64,000 nucleotides of DNA. Origin: Romanomermis culicivorax (taxonomy: Eukaryota; Nematoda; Enoplea; Mermithida; Mermithidae). The position numbers and the translations under genes were made by a program. Within the stretch, counting starts at the first letter, position 1; every line of letters starts with the position of its first letter. The stretch spans positions 160,099 to 224,098 of the forward strand of contig CAWUHX010000388.1 of NCBI GenBank assembly GCA_963922205.1. The letters run 5' to 3'. A model generated the notes under the pieces. That model was given only the letters and a program-made list of their open reading frames with translations. It searched no databases and had not been told where the DNA came from. Positions 1 through 12,100 of this stretch are shown here, piece by piece.

Positions 1-3000
1 CGTTGCTGTACCTGAGCTACTGGAGTCTGCTGTGCCACTGCTGATTGCGTTGGCAGTGGCACCATGACTACTACTGCAGCCGCTTGCGTAGCAGCGGTGT
101 CCAAAGCTGGTTGTTTCACTTTGACCACTGGCCCTGGCACTTGCGGCTGTACTTCAACCTGTCCCGACCCTCCAGCTTGCACTGTTTGGGAAGTTGAGGG
201 ACGATTCAAAGGTACTTTAGAAACTAACTCACCGGCTGGGGTATAAGTTAATGTATACCCAGGCATATCGGAAGCCAGCGTTCTCTCCCAGAAACTTTTA
301 CTGACAAATTTGGGTCTGAGTTCGAGCAGATTTCGCTGTGCGTAAGCCATTAGATAATCCCTTGGTTGTGCATCTTCCGTCATAGGATACCGCAATCCCG
401 GCGTTAAAGTCTCGAAGCCTATATAGTAAAAAGTTACGTAATAATAAGGATTTACCTTATAAGCTTCATCCTTCAATAACAATTTGTCGTCGCGGATTTA
501 TAGAATTTCTTGGGCTTCTCTGAATCGCAGGGGGACAAACCCGAACCAATTTTGCCACAAGTATACCCCTTTCTTAGTTGAATTTCGGGGTTCCGACAGC
601 GGCAATGTGGCTGCTAACTCTATATAGTAAGCCAGGCGGTTGCCTGACTTCCAGGACATGCCTTTGATCATTTCCTGGCCTTCCCTAGTATAACTATTTA
701 AAAATTTGTAGTTTAGCAATACATTACTTTCATAATCGCACTCCGCTCTTGAGTGAGGCCATGCCAAATGATAGGCTAATGGCATGAATTTGCAGATCTG
801 CTCTAACTCCGGAAAATTTTGCTCATCTAGCATACTGGAAATCTTGGCCAAATTTGGCGTGTAAAAGTTTGTCTTGTAGACTTCCTCATGGCCATCTATA
901 CCCACTGGGTAATGATTACTAGAAGAAAATACTTGTTGTGGGATGTCATCAGGCTTCCCAGCTTGCTGCCAGTATAGCTTAGCGTTTTCATAAAGGGTCA
1001 AAGATATCTTACCTTCTAAATCCCAATAGGACGCACCTGTTTTGAGATTCTCCAATATATCTTTGCTAATATTTACCCAGTCTGGTATTTGTGCATCCTG
1101 GATTTCGTCGGGATCACCATCCTCGCTGTATCCGTCATCTTTTAGTGGCTTGCTATCCCTCGGGAATAGCGGGTAAAAACCACTTGGCAATTGTATGCCT
1201 AGAGGACGCACAGGGTTACATTCCATAGGTGCGGTATAATAACCGACCTTATTTCCCTGCATTTGAACCACCCAACGGTTGTACATTTCACACTTCATCA
1301 TATGGTGCACCATATTAGGCTGTACCTGATGGGTTTCCATTACTGGGGAACCTAGTCCCATTTCTCTATTCACATGCCCTGGTATTACTGAATATTGCTG
1401 GTAAAAATGAAGGGCTACAGTGTTGATCTGTTTGGGATCCATCTTGTCATGATCTAACACCTGCATTTGCATTAGCAGCTGATCGGCCATGCCATAATGA
1501 ATAGTGGCAAACATGACCAACAGTGAATAGTATGCATCTAGAGCTGCGTAGCTAAGCTCTTCCCGCAAAATTCCTTTCTTGGAAAACAGATCACGGTTCA
1601 CCTTTAGTGAAAAATCATATTGGTAAAGGCCCACATCTATTAAGTAAAATTCCATGAACAATCCCTTTAACAGAAAGGTTTCGGGACAAATACCCAGCTC
1701 AAAACATTTTTTCTCCAGGTTAACCCCCACCATGGTCAAGGCCAAATGGTCTAGATCAAAGTATTAACCCTTGGTCTTCCTTAGATGTTCCCGTAAGGGG
1801 ACAGTTTTGTCTCTATCCTTATTATCTCCCCCTGACCCACATATGTTATATATACTTACCAGGTCCTCCAATACTGAATATCCAGTGAATAGCATATCGG
1901 ACTTTAGGAAATCGTGGAGACTTGTCCATTCCTTTGCCATTAAAGTTGTGGTATCGATAACCTATGTCTGGCCTTGGTTAGCGCGAAGCTTACATATTGG
2001 GCAAATTCATTTCCCATCAGATTGTCGACCTCTCTCGTCTTGAACAAGGCGGCGACCTTATCCTGATCGACTTTTTGGACATCGAATCCAAAAACTGGTT
2101 GTCCTCTGAAGATCGATACTTCTTGGATAAAATGGAGTACTTGGCTAACTTTCCCTATGTCTACCATACGTGGTTCATTGGGATTAGCTGGCCAGTATCC
2201 AAAAGTGGCTTTAAACCACTGGTCCAGTTCATGGATCCTTACGACCCTTTTGACGTTGTAATCTGAACATTAAAAGATACTATTAATTTTAGTGCTTATT
2301 CCCCTTTTTTCAGCATCTACTTTGGGTCTATAGTACACCAGCACCACAACACCAAGCAGGTTAAGTTTCACAGAAAATAAATTAGTGCAGGCTTGTTAGG
2401 TGAGCCACTGATATACAAACATTGAGCTGGTAGGCAACTAACACCTTATCAAATCTTACCCTTGCTACCTCTATATGCTGGGGAGGGTAGACCTGATCCG
2501 ATTGTCCACCACTTGATCGGACACCAATCTCTGACCAGCTGCTTGAGCGACCAACTACACTCCATTTATGGCGCTTAGTATTTACAATTTTTATAGCGCT
2601 CGAGATTGATAATTTTTAATGATTTTGATATCAAAAAAGTGATATAATTTGATTTGAAAATAAATAATTTTTGATGAATTTTGATTATACAAATTTGAAC
2701 GGGCTGAACCCAAGGTTCTACGTTTCCCTTGAAAGGTCTAACTCTTGCTGATATCAGGTGTATTTCCAAGTTTGGAAATTCCTTGATTGGCTTTGAGTTT
2801 CCGATTCTTGGTACTCCCATTTTCCGTTCCCTCTAAGTTCTAACCTCGTCTGCCCTTTTGGGGCACCGAGTTGGTCTTCCAGTAACTTCTGGGAATTACG
2901 TGCAATTTCCAAAAGTTTGATAAAATAAGTTCGAAACTTACCGTCAATAAAGAAAAACCGGTTATCTTGCCAGTGCTGGGCTCTCCCATATTCGACATGT

Positions 3001-3062
3001 TGCTCTGTGTGCGACCACTCACGCGTCCGAGATTGTTGGCGGTTCCGCGCGCCCTTTCCCAT
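1..3062 (-). pseudogene. Decayed spliced gene: DEDDy 3'-5' exonuclease-like domain plus Pro/Gln-rich tail
   Basis: Exon 1 (about 3062-2942) starts MGKGARNRQQ and ends at a consensus donor (gtaagt). The next exon begins at 2263 after a good acceptor (ttttaatgttcag), and the phases match across the join. Exon 2 shows an exo I-like motif (VFGFDVQ, so D-x-Q instead of the usual D-x-E), an exo II-like segment (FTGYSVLEDL) and an exo III motif ([14 protein letters not shown]-x3-D), in the order of RNase D/WRN/EXD-type DEDDy nucleases. A hydrophilic region follows, then a Pro/Gln/Val-rich tail leaving the window at base 1. In-frame stops at 1972-1974, 1764-1766 and 498-500 plus at least one frameshift near 1975 mark it as dead. 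It could be a captured host gene or the gag-position ORF of a Gypsy copy whose pol lies off the left edge. Family call fairly firm, role unknown. Confidence 0.6.
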
Positions 3063-3628
3063 TTCTTTTCGCTTCGAAATGTTTCTTTTCGAATAATAAA
3101 TTTGTAAAATTTAAAAATTTTCTGAACGCTGAAAAAGTATAATCTAGCAGTTCTGCTAATTTCCTTTTTATGTGCAATTTGGGGAATGTTTTACTTCTTC
3201 CTTCGGATGGAAGTTTAGAATACAGATAAGCGGGGGCAGCTATGATTGATTTTGAAAAAATGAGAAATTTGAAAAGTGTATTTTTTCTAAAAATGTCAAA
3301 AATATTTTGGGTTGCTACTTTGGTCTAAAATTCCGAAGAATTTTTCCCAGAGTCTGAGAAATATGAAAAAATTTACAAAATAAATACGAATATTACATAA
3401 ACTTGATAAATATCACAAATTATTTTTAAAATAAGTACCTACGCACGATAATGTACATAAATAAAAATAAAAATCAGCATAGATTCGCTTGGGCGAATTT
3501 CCAAATGATTTCATTTGGTTTGGCGCTCCAGTTGTAACTGTTTGCGCCATCTTGGAAAGTGGCATATTTTCATCACATGGGGCATCCTGATTGGCTCGCG
3601 CTATTCGTGGCAAGACCCTAGTGGTCTC
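3063..3628. other. Non-coding spacer between exonuclease-like gene and Gypsy-1 pol
   Basis: AT-rich sequence without a convincing coding region. If Gypsy-1 kept a 3' LTR it should lie here or in the intron at 2264-2941, but I could not find a paired TG...CA boundary. Confidence 0.4.
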
Positions 3629-4778
3629 CTAACCAAAATGTTTCAACCTGCTGATTGAAACAATTTGGCCATTTAGCTGGTTGTCCCAATGTACGATGGT
3701 GACAACATTTTCTGCTTCTCGCGAAATGTCTGTAACTATGAACGGACAGGACCATGGTAGTCCTAACCTTTTCTGCTTGTCTACTTTTAGCAGAACCCAG
3801 TCCTTTTCCTTGAATCCATGTTCTTTGGACATTTTATTGAAGTATTTCTTGGATTTTTCAGCAGCACTCTGGATATTTTTAGCAATATCCTCGTATAAGT
3901 TGACTAAATGATTTGGCAACACAAATTTATATGCCTCTGCATTGCTGTCGGGCATTACAATATCATATGCTTTCGACAAGTTTAACCCGAAGGTTGCCTC
4001 GAAACCTCTAAGCAGTGAAAAAGGGGATTGCCCTGTTGCTGCATGTGGTGTAGCATAGGCAAACACCACCGCTCTCAAATATCTTGGCCAATTATCTTTT
4101 TCCTCAATGGCCACTTTTCTGAGCTGCTTGATGAGTGTCTGATTAAATCTCTCCACCATTCTGTTTCCTTGTGGGTGGTACGCTGTTGTATAAATTTTCT
4201 GACACTCTAACAGCTTGCAGATTTCCTTCATCAGATCTGAGGTAAAACAACCTCCTCTGTCACTGAGTAATCTCCATGGAGTCCCCTGTCTAAATACAAT
4301 TGCATGTAGAAAAGTATCTACAAGGATGCAGGGAATAGATCTAGGATCAGTTCAGCTTCAACCCATTTTGTAAAATAGTCCTGAAAGACTATGACATACG
4401 GTCTCTTCTCACTTAGTGGAGAAATACCCATGATATCCACTGATACAATATCAAAGGGACCTTCTGGAATAATAGGTATCAGTGGAGAAATTTCAGCGTT
4501 TTCCTGATTAGCCATTTGACATACTGGGCAAACTTTATCCAGTGCCTGACTTCATTCTCTATTCCAGGCCACCAGAACCATTTTTTAATCATAGCAAGGG
4601 TTCTCTTGAACCCCTGATGAGTCATCATTACGGCACCATGGTACTGGTGCAAAGTATTGTCCCTTAGGCAGGATGGGACAACCACTTGATCATCAGATCC
4701 CTGTCCGGCTTTGTGGTATAACACTTCATTCTGGACATAAAATCCACCGTGATACTTGGTAGTCCCATTTGGACCCAA
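3629..4778 (-). pseudogene. Gypsy-1 integrase, frameshifted
   Basis: Integrase of a Ty3/Gypsy retrotransposon, which would insert the cDNA into chromosomes. The H2C2 zinc-binding region begins around 4640 (HQYHG...HQGF) and its CPVCQMAN half is in another reading frame near 4530, showing a one-base shift. The catalytic triad is visible across frames: VSVDIMG, LLSDRGGCF and YHPQGNRMVERFNQT. The C-terminal part (DWVLLKVDKQKRLGLPW) resembles the GPY/F-type tail, and the ORF ends with SRLKHFG at 3629. It follows RNase H at the usual distance. Frameshifts near 4530 and 4320 mean no intact protein is made. Confidence 0.9.
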
Positions 4779-5277
4779 TCTATCAAAATAAGGTTTTAAT
4801 ACCTCATCTTTCTCTGCAAGAGGGCCATGAGATCATCTCTAATGAGCCCTTTTGGCAACTCAGTTTCCTTGGGGTCTGCAAAAGTAAATTCCAGTTCTTT
4901 TTCCCGGTATAACCAGGTAACTCTTTTTTCCTTACCTTTTTCCTGGTTTCCCCTATTTGCTACTTCTTGGCCCTGATTGCCATCAGGCTGGACCTGAGCC
5001 TGATTACCTTTTTCCACATTTTTCGCCATGCTCCTCGTAGTTACGGCATTTACCAAGTTTGCAGGGGAAATTGATTCTGGATCACCCTCAGAATATCTGG
5101 ATATACTTGTGTAAATCTCAGACTTATCTCAGTCCTCTGATTTTCATTACCTTTTGGCTCTGAATATAATGGAGTATGGTCTTCAGGATTCAGATCTGTC
5201 AGAATTCTGAATCTCTTCACCAAATTGAGATGCTTTTTCTCAATTAGCTGTGCCTCTAGATCTTTCAGATTTGACTC
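4779..5277 (-). pseudogene. Gypsy-1 RNase H-integrase connector, degenerate
   Basis: Hydrophilic, charge-rich connector between RNase H and integrase (for example MVNAVTTRSMAKNVEKG at 5056). Frames change near 5130, so part of it was translated in another frame before decay. No domain recognised. Confidence 0.5.
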
Positions 5278-6957
5278 TCATTTATCCTCTGAGAACATGT
5301 GTTCCCATTTTGGCGGTATCTTTTCCGCTTGATCGTCTGGTTCATCCATCCTAAACAAAAAGTCTGCCATGGCATTTTGTTTTCCAGGCACATACTCTAG
5401 TTTGTACCTGAACTGGGAGATGAATGAATACCACCTCTCCAACTTACCATTGGTCATTGCATTGACCTTCATAGAAAGTAAAGGTTTGTGATCAGTTCTT
5501 ATGATCATCTTATGACCTACTAGGTAGTGCTTGTATAACTTTAAACCATACACTATTGCCAAGCACTCCCTTTCCATGGCTGACCACTTCTTCTCATCTG
5601 CTTTTAAAATTCTGCTGTTGTAAGCAATTACCCAGCAGTCGGACTTGGTCTCCTGGTAGAGGACTGCTCCTACTGCCGTTCCGCTGGCATCTGTCTGAAG
5701 GACAAAGTCTGCAGACCCATCCAAAACTGGATAGCTCAGAAAAGGCACTGACAATAGTGCCTCTTCTAGGCTCCTAAAAGCCTGATGGTGAACCTCAATA
5801 ATTTCCCAAACACAGTTTTTCCCAGTTAACTTGTATAAAGGTTCAGCATGTTTAGCTAACCCTGGTATGAACTTTTTACACCACTGTAGCATTCCTGAAA
5901 ACCTTTGTAGTTTTCCTTTAGACTCTGGGAATGGGAAACCATTAATAGCTTTGACCTTTTTCGGATTTTGTGAAACTCCATCCCAATTTGAGATATGTCC
6001 TAAAAAATGGACTCTCTCTGGGAGAAATTCACACTTCTCCGGCTTTAAGGTCAAATGGGCCTTTCTTAGAGCTTGTAGGACTAGCTCTAAATTAACCAAA
6101 TGTTTCTCAAATGTATTTGAGAACACTATAATATCGTCTATATATACTAGATAGATCTTTCATACATATGGATGCAAAACTCTTTCCATCATGCGCTGGA
6201 ACTCTGCTGGTGCATTCTTTGAACCAAAGGGCATAACTTTAAATTGGTAAAGCCCTTCCTGGCATATGAAAGCAGTTTTTTCCTTGCTTTTTTCGTCCAT
6301 TGGCACGTGCCAATATCCTGATTTGAGATCTAGGGTTGTATAAAACTTCGCTTTACCTAAACAGTCTAGATAATCATCCATTCTTGGAATGGGATACTTA
6401 TCATCCTTCGTAACCTCATTTATACCCCTAAAGTCCACTACAGGTCGCTTGGTACCATCCTTTTTGCCTACCAGAAATAACAGAGCTGCCCAAGGCGACT
6501 TTGATGGCTCAATTACACCCTTTTTGAGCATATCTTGGACATGCTCACGAACATGTGGCCGTAAATTTATGGCAGTCCTGTGGTACCTTTTTGCCACAGG
6601 CGCCACATCCCCTGTATTTATTTTACAGGTCAAACAGGGTGTAGTAGTTGGAGGATCATTGGGCAAGCTGAACACATCTCTATATTTTGCGAGACATCGT
6701 AAAGCTTGTTCCAATTGTTCAGATGGTATGTTGGATTTAGCCAGCAAATTGTACAAAGCTTCCTTGAATTCTTTCTCATCCGATTGAGTCGAATCAGGTC
6801 TAGCCTGAACTGCACAAGTTTGCAGCTTCTCCAAATCCTCAACTATCTTCCTCTTTAGTTGATCTTGATTATCAGTATCGCACAACACTGAATTAGTATG
6901 GCCAATTATTTGATTTCTTTTTAAATGGCATCCTGATCCTGTGTTGTTGGATACCAT
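5278..6957 (-). pseudogene. Gypsy-1 reverse transcriptase and RNase H
   Basis: One reading frame interrupted by a single TGA near 6160. The RT part carries the fingers/palm motifs RPVVDFRGINEVTK, FYTTLDLKSGYWHVPM and GLYQFKVMPFGSKNAPAEFQ. The catalytic YIDD box lies just after the stop (LVYIDDIIVFSNTF). The thumb/connection follows (CEFLPERVHFLGHI), then RNase H with DFVLQTDASGTAVGAVLYQ, MERECLAIVYGL and IIRTDHKPL. This is the Ty3/Gypsy order. Catalytic residues are kept, so decay is fairly recent. Confidence 0.95.
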
Positions 6958-7110
6958 AACTACAAAATCATCTTTGGTACCATCTACTATGGTACTGTCA
7001 ATGTGGAACCTTTCTTCATTCTCTTCAGACTCTATTATGATTCCATTTAGGCGATTTTAGCGTACCTTGTCCCAAAGTTTTGCTTTCAAAAGTATATCCC
7101 TACCACTAGG

Positions 7111-7950
7111 TTAGTAGATTGAATTCACACTCACCACTGGCACCCAAACCTTTAGCAGACAAATTTTTGACTGACACTGGTCGACGGCGCTTATTGTGGA
7201 TTCTGTGGCACTGGTGGTCATGATCTCTCCACAATTCATTTGGGGCTGGTCGGGCATCAGGTATATCTGCTGCTGATGGTTGTTGAGCGTCATCGTCCTA
7301 TTCCTGAAATCTATTATGGCTCCTACCTGAGGATGAGCCAGAAAATCTGTTCTCACAATTACATTTTCACCTGCTTCAGGTATAACAATTGCTTTAACGG
7401 GGAACTGTCCACACAAAGTATCCATTCTAAATTGCATATACCCATGGGCTTGAACTGTCTTACCATTGGCTACAGTAACATTTAATATCCTCGGATATTC
7501 AGTGTAATCTGGACCCAAAGTTTCTTTCAGAAACTTAGCTGACATAACCGTACACTGAGCTCCTGTGTCAATTAGAGCCAATGTTTTAGGGCCTCCTATA
7601 ACAACCTCAATGTGGAGTGGGGCTGTTCTGGCATACATATCCAGCAAATGTTGTTCCTGAGGGCTAGCTAGTGTGCCTCTCTTTACTACTTGTACCGATA
7701 GTACTACACTTTGTGATGCAATTGCATTCATTTGAACAATGCTACCTAATACCACATTAGGGCAATTTACTCTCTGATTTACTTCACCCAAAGGATTCAT
7801 TTGTGATTGCCTTGCAACCATTAGACTCGAATAATCCTTCTGGGACTGCTGATTTGTGAATTGACCCTGTTGAAGAGTCTGAGTCGGTCCCATAATAGCT
7901 TGAGGCGGCTGAGGTTGCTGTAACGCAGCTTGCTGTTGGAACTGCTGCAT
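7111..7950 (-). pseudogene. Gypsy-1 aspartic protease with Gln-rich leader
   Basis: The first about 60 residues are Gln/Pro-rich (MQQFQQQAALQQPQPPQ). The retropepsin active site is ALIDTGAQCTVMS at about 7545-7585, and the flap/C-terminal region includes NVIVRTDFLAHPQVGAIID. The gag that should precede it is missing: 57 bases upstream lies the LTR edge of Gypsy-2 (8007), and no matching gag appears beyond the far end of Gypsy-2 at 40565. The Gln-rich leader is similar in composition to the Pro/Gln-rich tail at bases 1-246, suggesting, but not proving, that the exonuclease-like ORF occupies the gag position in this element family. Confidence 0.85.
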
Positions 7951-8006
7951 TTGTTATATCACTCTATCACCCCTATCACCCAATCACTAATGAATGAACG
8001 TGCTAT

Positions 8007-8913
8007 TGTAACCACCAGATTTGAGAAGCACTTTACTTTATCCCAAATGGATGGTCGAAACGACGTACAATGGAGCGCCTATTTATGAGGGGTGATTCAA
8101 TAATACGATTATGGGCGGTTCGACGATCGCTTGATTCATGGATGATAAGAATTACAATGCGAGCAATTTACAACATGGCTTAACTGCTTCCGAAAATAAA
8201 GTCTCGCTCCCAGGACGAAAACGATGCTCACAAATAAAATGAAACGATCTCGAAAACCGATAACTGAGAACTAGGAATAATAATAAAATCACGCTTTGCT
8301 TCTCTTTAGATACGACGTTTTTGGCCACTCCCTGGGCATTGCGGGAGGTCTTGCTTCTGTCCATCTTCTTTGGCCAATCACGGCTTCCTGCTTTACTATT
8401 CTGGCTAATTTAGTCACGCCCTTCAATGCTTTTCTAGTGCAGCATGCTTTTCGTGTCTTGCTTGCTTCTTACGGTGGGCTTAGCCACACCTCTGTGCTTC
8501 TGTGCATGCTTTCTGTATCTGTTTCTCTGTGTACACATGTTTTGTGGGACCCTCGCTACTGTTGCACTTGAGACTACTGTCTGGCGGGGCTTTTACTTTT
8601 TACTGTGTGCAGGTGTTGTTTACGATTTTTATGGGGGATTATGGTAGCCGTGAAATGTGTAGTTTAGTGTAGGTTCTAGTGGACCAGCTGCCGTTATGCA
8701 AATTAATTGGGGCGTCTTAATTCGGTCAATAGCGGCTACTGGGGTGTGAACGGATCAAAATAAAGTACTTCACATGATTTTAGAGGAATGTTTGGGTGTG
8801 AATCCCAGACACCCTTGAGACGATAAATTATGAAAATGAAATAATGCTTCATAAATGACTATCACATACAGTATGCTATATATTTACAGTACTGCATTAG
8901 CAGGTACGTTACA
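8007..8913 (-). repeat. Gypsy-2 3' LTR (complete, 907 bp)
   Basis: Starts TGTAACCACCAG and ends AGGTACGTTACA. Its first about 215 bases match 15572-15789, and the remainder from about 8223 matches 39848-40565, which defines the LTR and proves the second copy was split. Short ORFs inside it are fortuitous. Confidence 0.9.
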
Positions 8914-8926
8914 TTTCCCTCCTTCT
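8914..8926 (-). other. Gypsy-2 polypurine tract
   Basis: Directly internal to the 3' LTR the minus strand reads AGAAGGAGGGAAA followed by TGTAAC. This is the expected plus-strand DNA priming site at the correct place. Confidence 0.7.
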
Positions 8927-9060
8927 GGAGTTGAACTTCCTCGTTCAAGGGTTTTGAGGGGGAGGAGGGGTGGGGGCAGTTTTGATAGTTGCTTCTCGAG
9001 AGTAGAAAGGGGTTGTCTCATTTACATGTACCGTAAATGTGATGTTCTTGTGGGGGTGTT

Positions 9061-10157
9061 TCAGTGTGACATTGGGGTACATGAAATTTGTAACTGTATA
9101 GGTCCATTTTGGCGGGGGAGAAATTTGGGAGTCAGCCCTTGTTTACATGATTGATTTTTGTAGAGAATGAGATCACCCGCTTTGTAATGGATGTTCTGAG
9201 CATGCTTGTTATACTGAAAGGTATAGTGATCTTGGGCTTTTTGCAAATTTTTCTGCATGGTTGAGAGTGCTTCTGTAAAGTGAGATTTCACTCAAAGGGT
9301 ATAATCGTCTAGATCAACCATGTAGGATGTGGGGAAAAAATTTAAGGCTGTGTCTGATGGGAGATTAGCGTGTCTACCATGGAGCAATTCAAACGGAGGA
9401 TAGGAAGTGCTATCATTCTTATGAATGTTGATCGAAAAAACGGCAAAAGGGAGATAAGTATCCCAATCAGTGTGATTTGAATTGATGTACATGTGGATAG
9501 GGGTGGCTAGAGTCTGGTTGCAAGGCTCAACTTCCCCATTGGCAATGGGATGGTATGGGGTGGTATGATTTTTTTGAGTATTGCATAAACTAGTGATCCG
9601 TGAAAAAAGATCAGACACAAAATCTGAGCCACGATCACAATGGATGATTTTTGGGGAGCCATGAGGGCAGACATCTTTGTTTACAAATAATTTGGCGATT
9701 GTGGCTGCAGTGATATCAGGGGTCGGAAATGCCTCCACATACTTGGTGAAATAATCGATGAAGATGACAATGAATTGGTTGCCGTCTTCAGTGAGGGGTA
9801 ACGGCCCCATGCAATCAACACCGACTCTGTCAAATGGGCCTGTCGGCTGAATTGGTACAAGATTTGCATGTATTTTGTGCCGGAGAGCTTTCTGTGTCTG
9901 GCATGGATGGCAGGTTTTGCAATAACGTTTGATATCACGGCTCATCTGGGGCCAAGAATATTTTTGCCGGAGCAAGTGTAGGGTTTTTTGGGAAGCAAAA
10001 TGACCTGTAAATTTGCTGTCATGATGGGAGGCGATGAGATCCTGTATTTGGGATTTGGGGATGTATAGTTTTGCCTGTTTGTTGACTATAGGAAAGAGGA
10101 TGTTTTGATGCACTGCAAATTTGATCATTGTGAGGGGGTGTTTTCTGGCAATTTTTG
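9061..10157 (-). pseudogene. Gypsy-2 integrase
   Basis: The HHCC zinc module is seen as HHDSKFTGH...CKTCHPCQTQK (about 10040-9900). The core contains VGVDCMGPLP, IIHCDRGSDF and YHPIANGEVEPCNQT, so the D, D and E of the catalytic triad are present. The C-terminal part continues in another frame from 9291 (HYTFQYNKHAQNIHYKAGD), a one-base shift. It then runs into about 140 bases of untranslated sequence before the LTR. Confidence 0.9.
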
Positions 10158-10867
10158 CTAAAGTACTTTTGACAGTTGCATCAGTGCGTTGAAGTTCAGC
10201 AAAATTTTTTTTTGCTCTTCTTGTTCAGTTGCTTCGGCCTCAAGAACAGAATTGACTGTTGATATCTCAGGGCGGGTTTCTAGTTGCTCGATATCAAAGG
10301 ATTGCTTCGCTGTGTCTGAGGGGAAACGAGAAATAGCGTCTGCATAGCAGCTAGCAATGCCTTTCTTAGGTTGAATGTCTAGCTGAATACCGGAGAGGGC
10401 TAATGCCCAACGGGCAATATGAGGGTAGGTAGGCATTTGATTGGTAGGCATTTGATTGGTCAAGAGACGTAAAATATTTCATTCCACGCAGGGTGTCTAG
10501 AGTTTTGTCTATGCGGGGCAAGGGATAGGTATCTTTTTTTTGTAACTTTATTGAGGCCTCTAAAATCAATGCATAAACAATGGCCTCCATCTTTTTTGGG
10601 GACTAAAACTGTGTTGGTGCACTATGGAGAATTGCTCTGGCTTATGACACCTGCTGCTGCGAGTTGCTCAACTTCTGCTTGTATAATTTGCTTTTCCTTT
10701 GGGGAAGTCCGAAAAAGGTGTCTACGTACGGGTTGGGAGCCATTGGTGTCAATTGTATGTGAAACAAGGGTGGTTCTACCTATGTCCATTTTAGATTTTG
10801 CATATAATGTGGGGTACTTTGATAGGGCCCGTAGAAGTTGAGTTTTTTTCTGTTTCTGTGAGGTCAC
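10158..10867 (-). pseudogene. Gypsy-2 RT/RNase H remnant with large internal deletion
   Basis: Only the N-terminal RT (QPVRRHLFRTSPKEKQI, then DTYPLPRIDKTLDTL and YFTSLDQSNAYQ) and the C-terminal end of RNase H (ADAISRFPSD) remain. The RT palm including the YxDD box and most of RNase H are gone. The join at about 10430-10475 carries a tandem duplication of GGCATTTGATTGGT, a likely scar of the deletion. The 10867 frame is shifted relative to the protease frame at an A-run. This copy cannot make a working RT. Confidence 0.85.
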
Positions 10868-11616
10868 TGGAGGTTAAGTTAATGTTTTCTTTTAACCATG
10901 TGAATGTATCAAAATGGTTTGGCTGGTTTTGTGTCAAGGGGGTTACTTTAGTGGAAGCATCTTGTTTTGGGATGTAACATGAGACTGTACCGATGCATGT
11001 TCCAGGGTAAAGAGTTTGGGCCGTGTCTTGTGTGTTTAAGACCGATATGCATATGCGACTGTTTTGGTTTTCAGAGACACAAGCTGCGAAATGAACTTTG
11101 GCATTCTGTTTGGGTTTTGGAGTAAATTCTAGCTGTTTAACTTGTAGGTATGATTTGGGCAAGAGGACAGTAAATTTGGTGACTGTACGGGGTGGTAATT
11201 CTAGTTTTTCATCTAAATAGGTTCCACCACAGGTCGAAAGGGGACTATATTCCAGGCCATCACAAGGTAGTATGACATTGCCCAATTTGACCTGGGACTT
11301 CTGATTGTTGATAGTGTATTCCGAAAATCGACTGAGAAAGTTTTTGCCCAGGAGGACATCTGCTGTGCAGTCTTTTTGGACATGGACCATTGTTGTTTCC
11401 TGGATAGTTTGGGCTGTTACTGTAACAAAAGTGGTTCATACAAAGTGAATCGGAAGGTTATTTGCTGCTTTGGCTTGGACTGGTGGGGGTTTCATGTCTA
11501 GCTGTAAGATTTGAGCGATTCGTGAATCAATGAGTGAGTATACGGCTCCAGTGTCAATCATGCCTTTTGTAATTAGCTTGCTGTTAAGTGTGATCAGAAT
11601 GTGGGGGTACGTTTCT
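10791..11616 (-). pseudogene. Gypsy-2 aspartic protease and start of RT
   Basis: Retropepsin active site GMIDTGAVYSLIDS near 11565-11525; the second half includes VLLGKNFLSRF near 11345. One in-frame TGA near 11437 interrupts it. Its reading frame overlaps the end of the membrane-anchor ORF (stop at 11594), so protease would be reached by frameshifting or re-initiation from that ORF, not from gag. This overlap shows that the envelope block is built into the gene order and was not dropped in by chance. Confidence 0.85.
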
Positions 11617-12100
11617 CAGGCACATTCTGGGGTGGCTTATTTGATCCAGATTGGTGGATTTGATTAATGAGTTCCATTGCAGGAGTTCTGGGGGTATCGA
11701 TATCGACAAGGACGTATTTCTGCTGCGTTTGGGCCCCACGACAATTGGCTAATTCTAAGAGAGCATGGCCGAATGATGGGGGAATGGCCTCATGTAAACA
11801 TCTGTTGTGTGATGGTATTTGGTATGCATGTTCATTGGTAACATGATGCTTTGGGAAAGGGAAGTATTTTCGAACAATAAGAAAAGAGTAAAAGACACCT
11901 GCAATTATTACAGTAGTAATGGCAAGGTTGATGATGATTTGCAAGGGTCCCTTGAGTAAATTATTTAATCCATCTGTGAGGCTTTGGGTAGTGCCTGTTA
12001 TGATATGTTCTATGCCTTGACCAGCGCCAGAGAGAGTATTTCCGATTGCCTGGCCACTGCCTGAGATCATATTGTAAACTGTATCTGAGTTAAGAGACAT
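11594..12100 (-). CDS. Gypsy-2 membrane-anchor ORF (C-terminal part of the envelope)
   Basis: 168 residues. The first about 50 are Gly/Ser/Thr-rich and amphipathic, as in the membrane-proximal region of class III fusion proteins. A transmembrane segment follows (LAITTVIIAGVFYSFLIV, about residues 59-76), then a basic stop-transfer (RKYFPFPKHH) and a cytoplasmic tail of about 85 residues. The start ATG overlaps the end of the upstream ORF by 11 bases in another frame, so it is made either by re-initiation or as part of the same glycoprotein after a frameshift. No stops inside. Confidence 0.7.
   Translation of the reverse strand: MSLNSDTVYNMISGSGQAIGNTLSGAGQGIEHIITGTTQSLTDGLNNLLKGPLQIIINLAITTVIIAGVFYSFLIVRKYFPFPKHHVTNEHAYQIPSHNRCLHEAIPPSFGHALLELANCRGAQTQQKYVLVDIDTPRTPAMELINQIHQSGSNKPPQNVPEKRTPTF

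Noticed and set aside
1997-2266. Plus-strand ORFs opposite the exonuclease-like gene
   Set aside because: The minus-strand frame has recognisable motifs and splice sites; the plus-strand frames are shadows.
8296-8647. Hydrophobic Cys-rich ORFs in the LTRs (also 39918-40257)
   Set aside because: They lie in both LTR copies, are short and overlap in several frames; they are LTR sequence, not genes.
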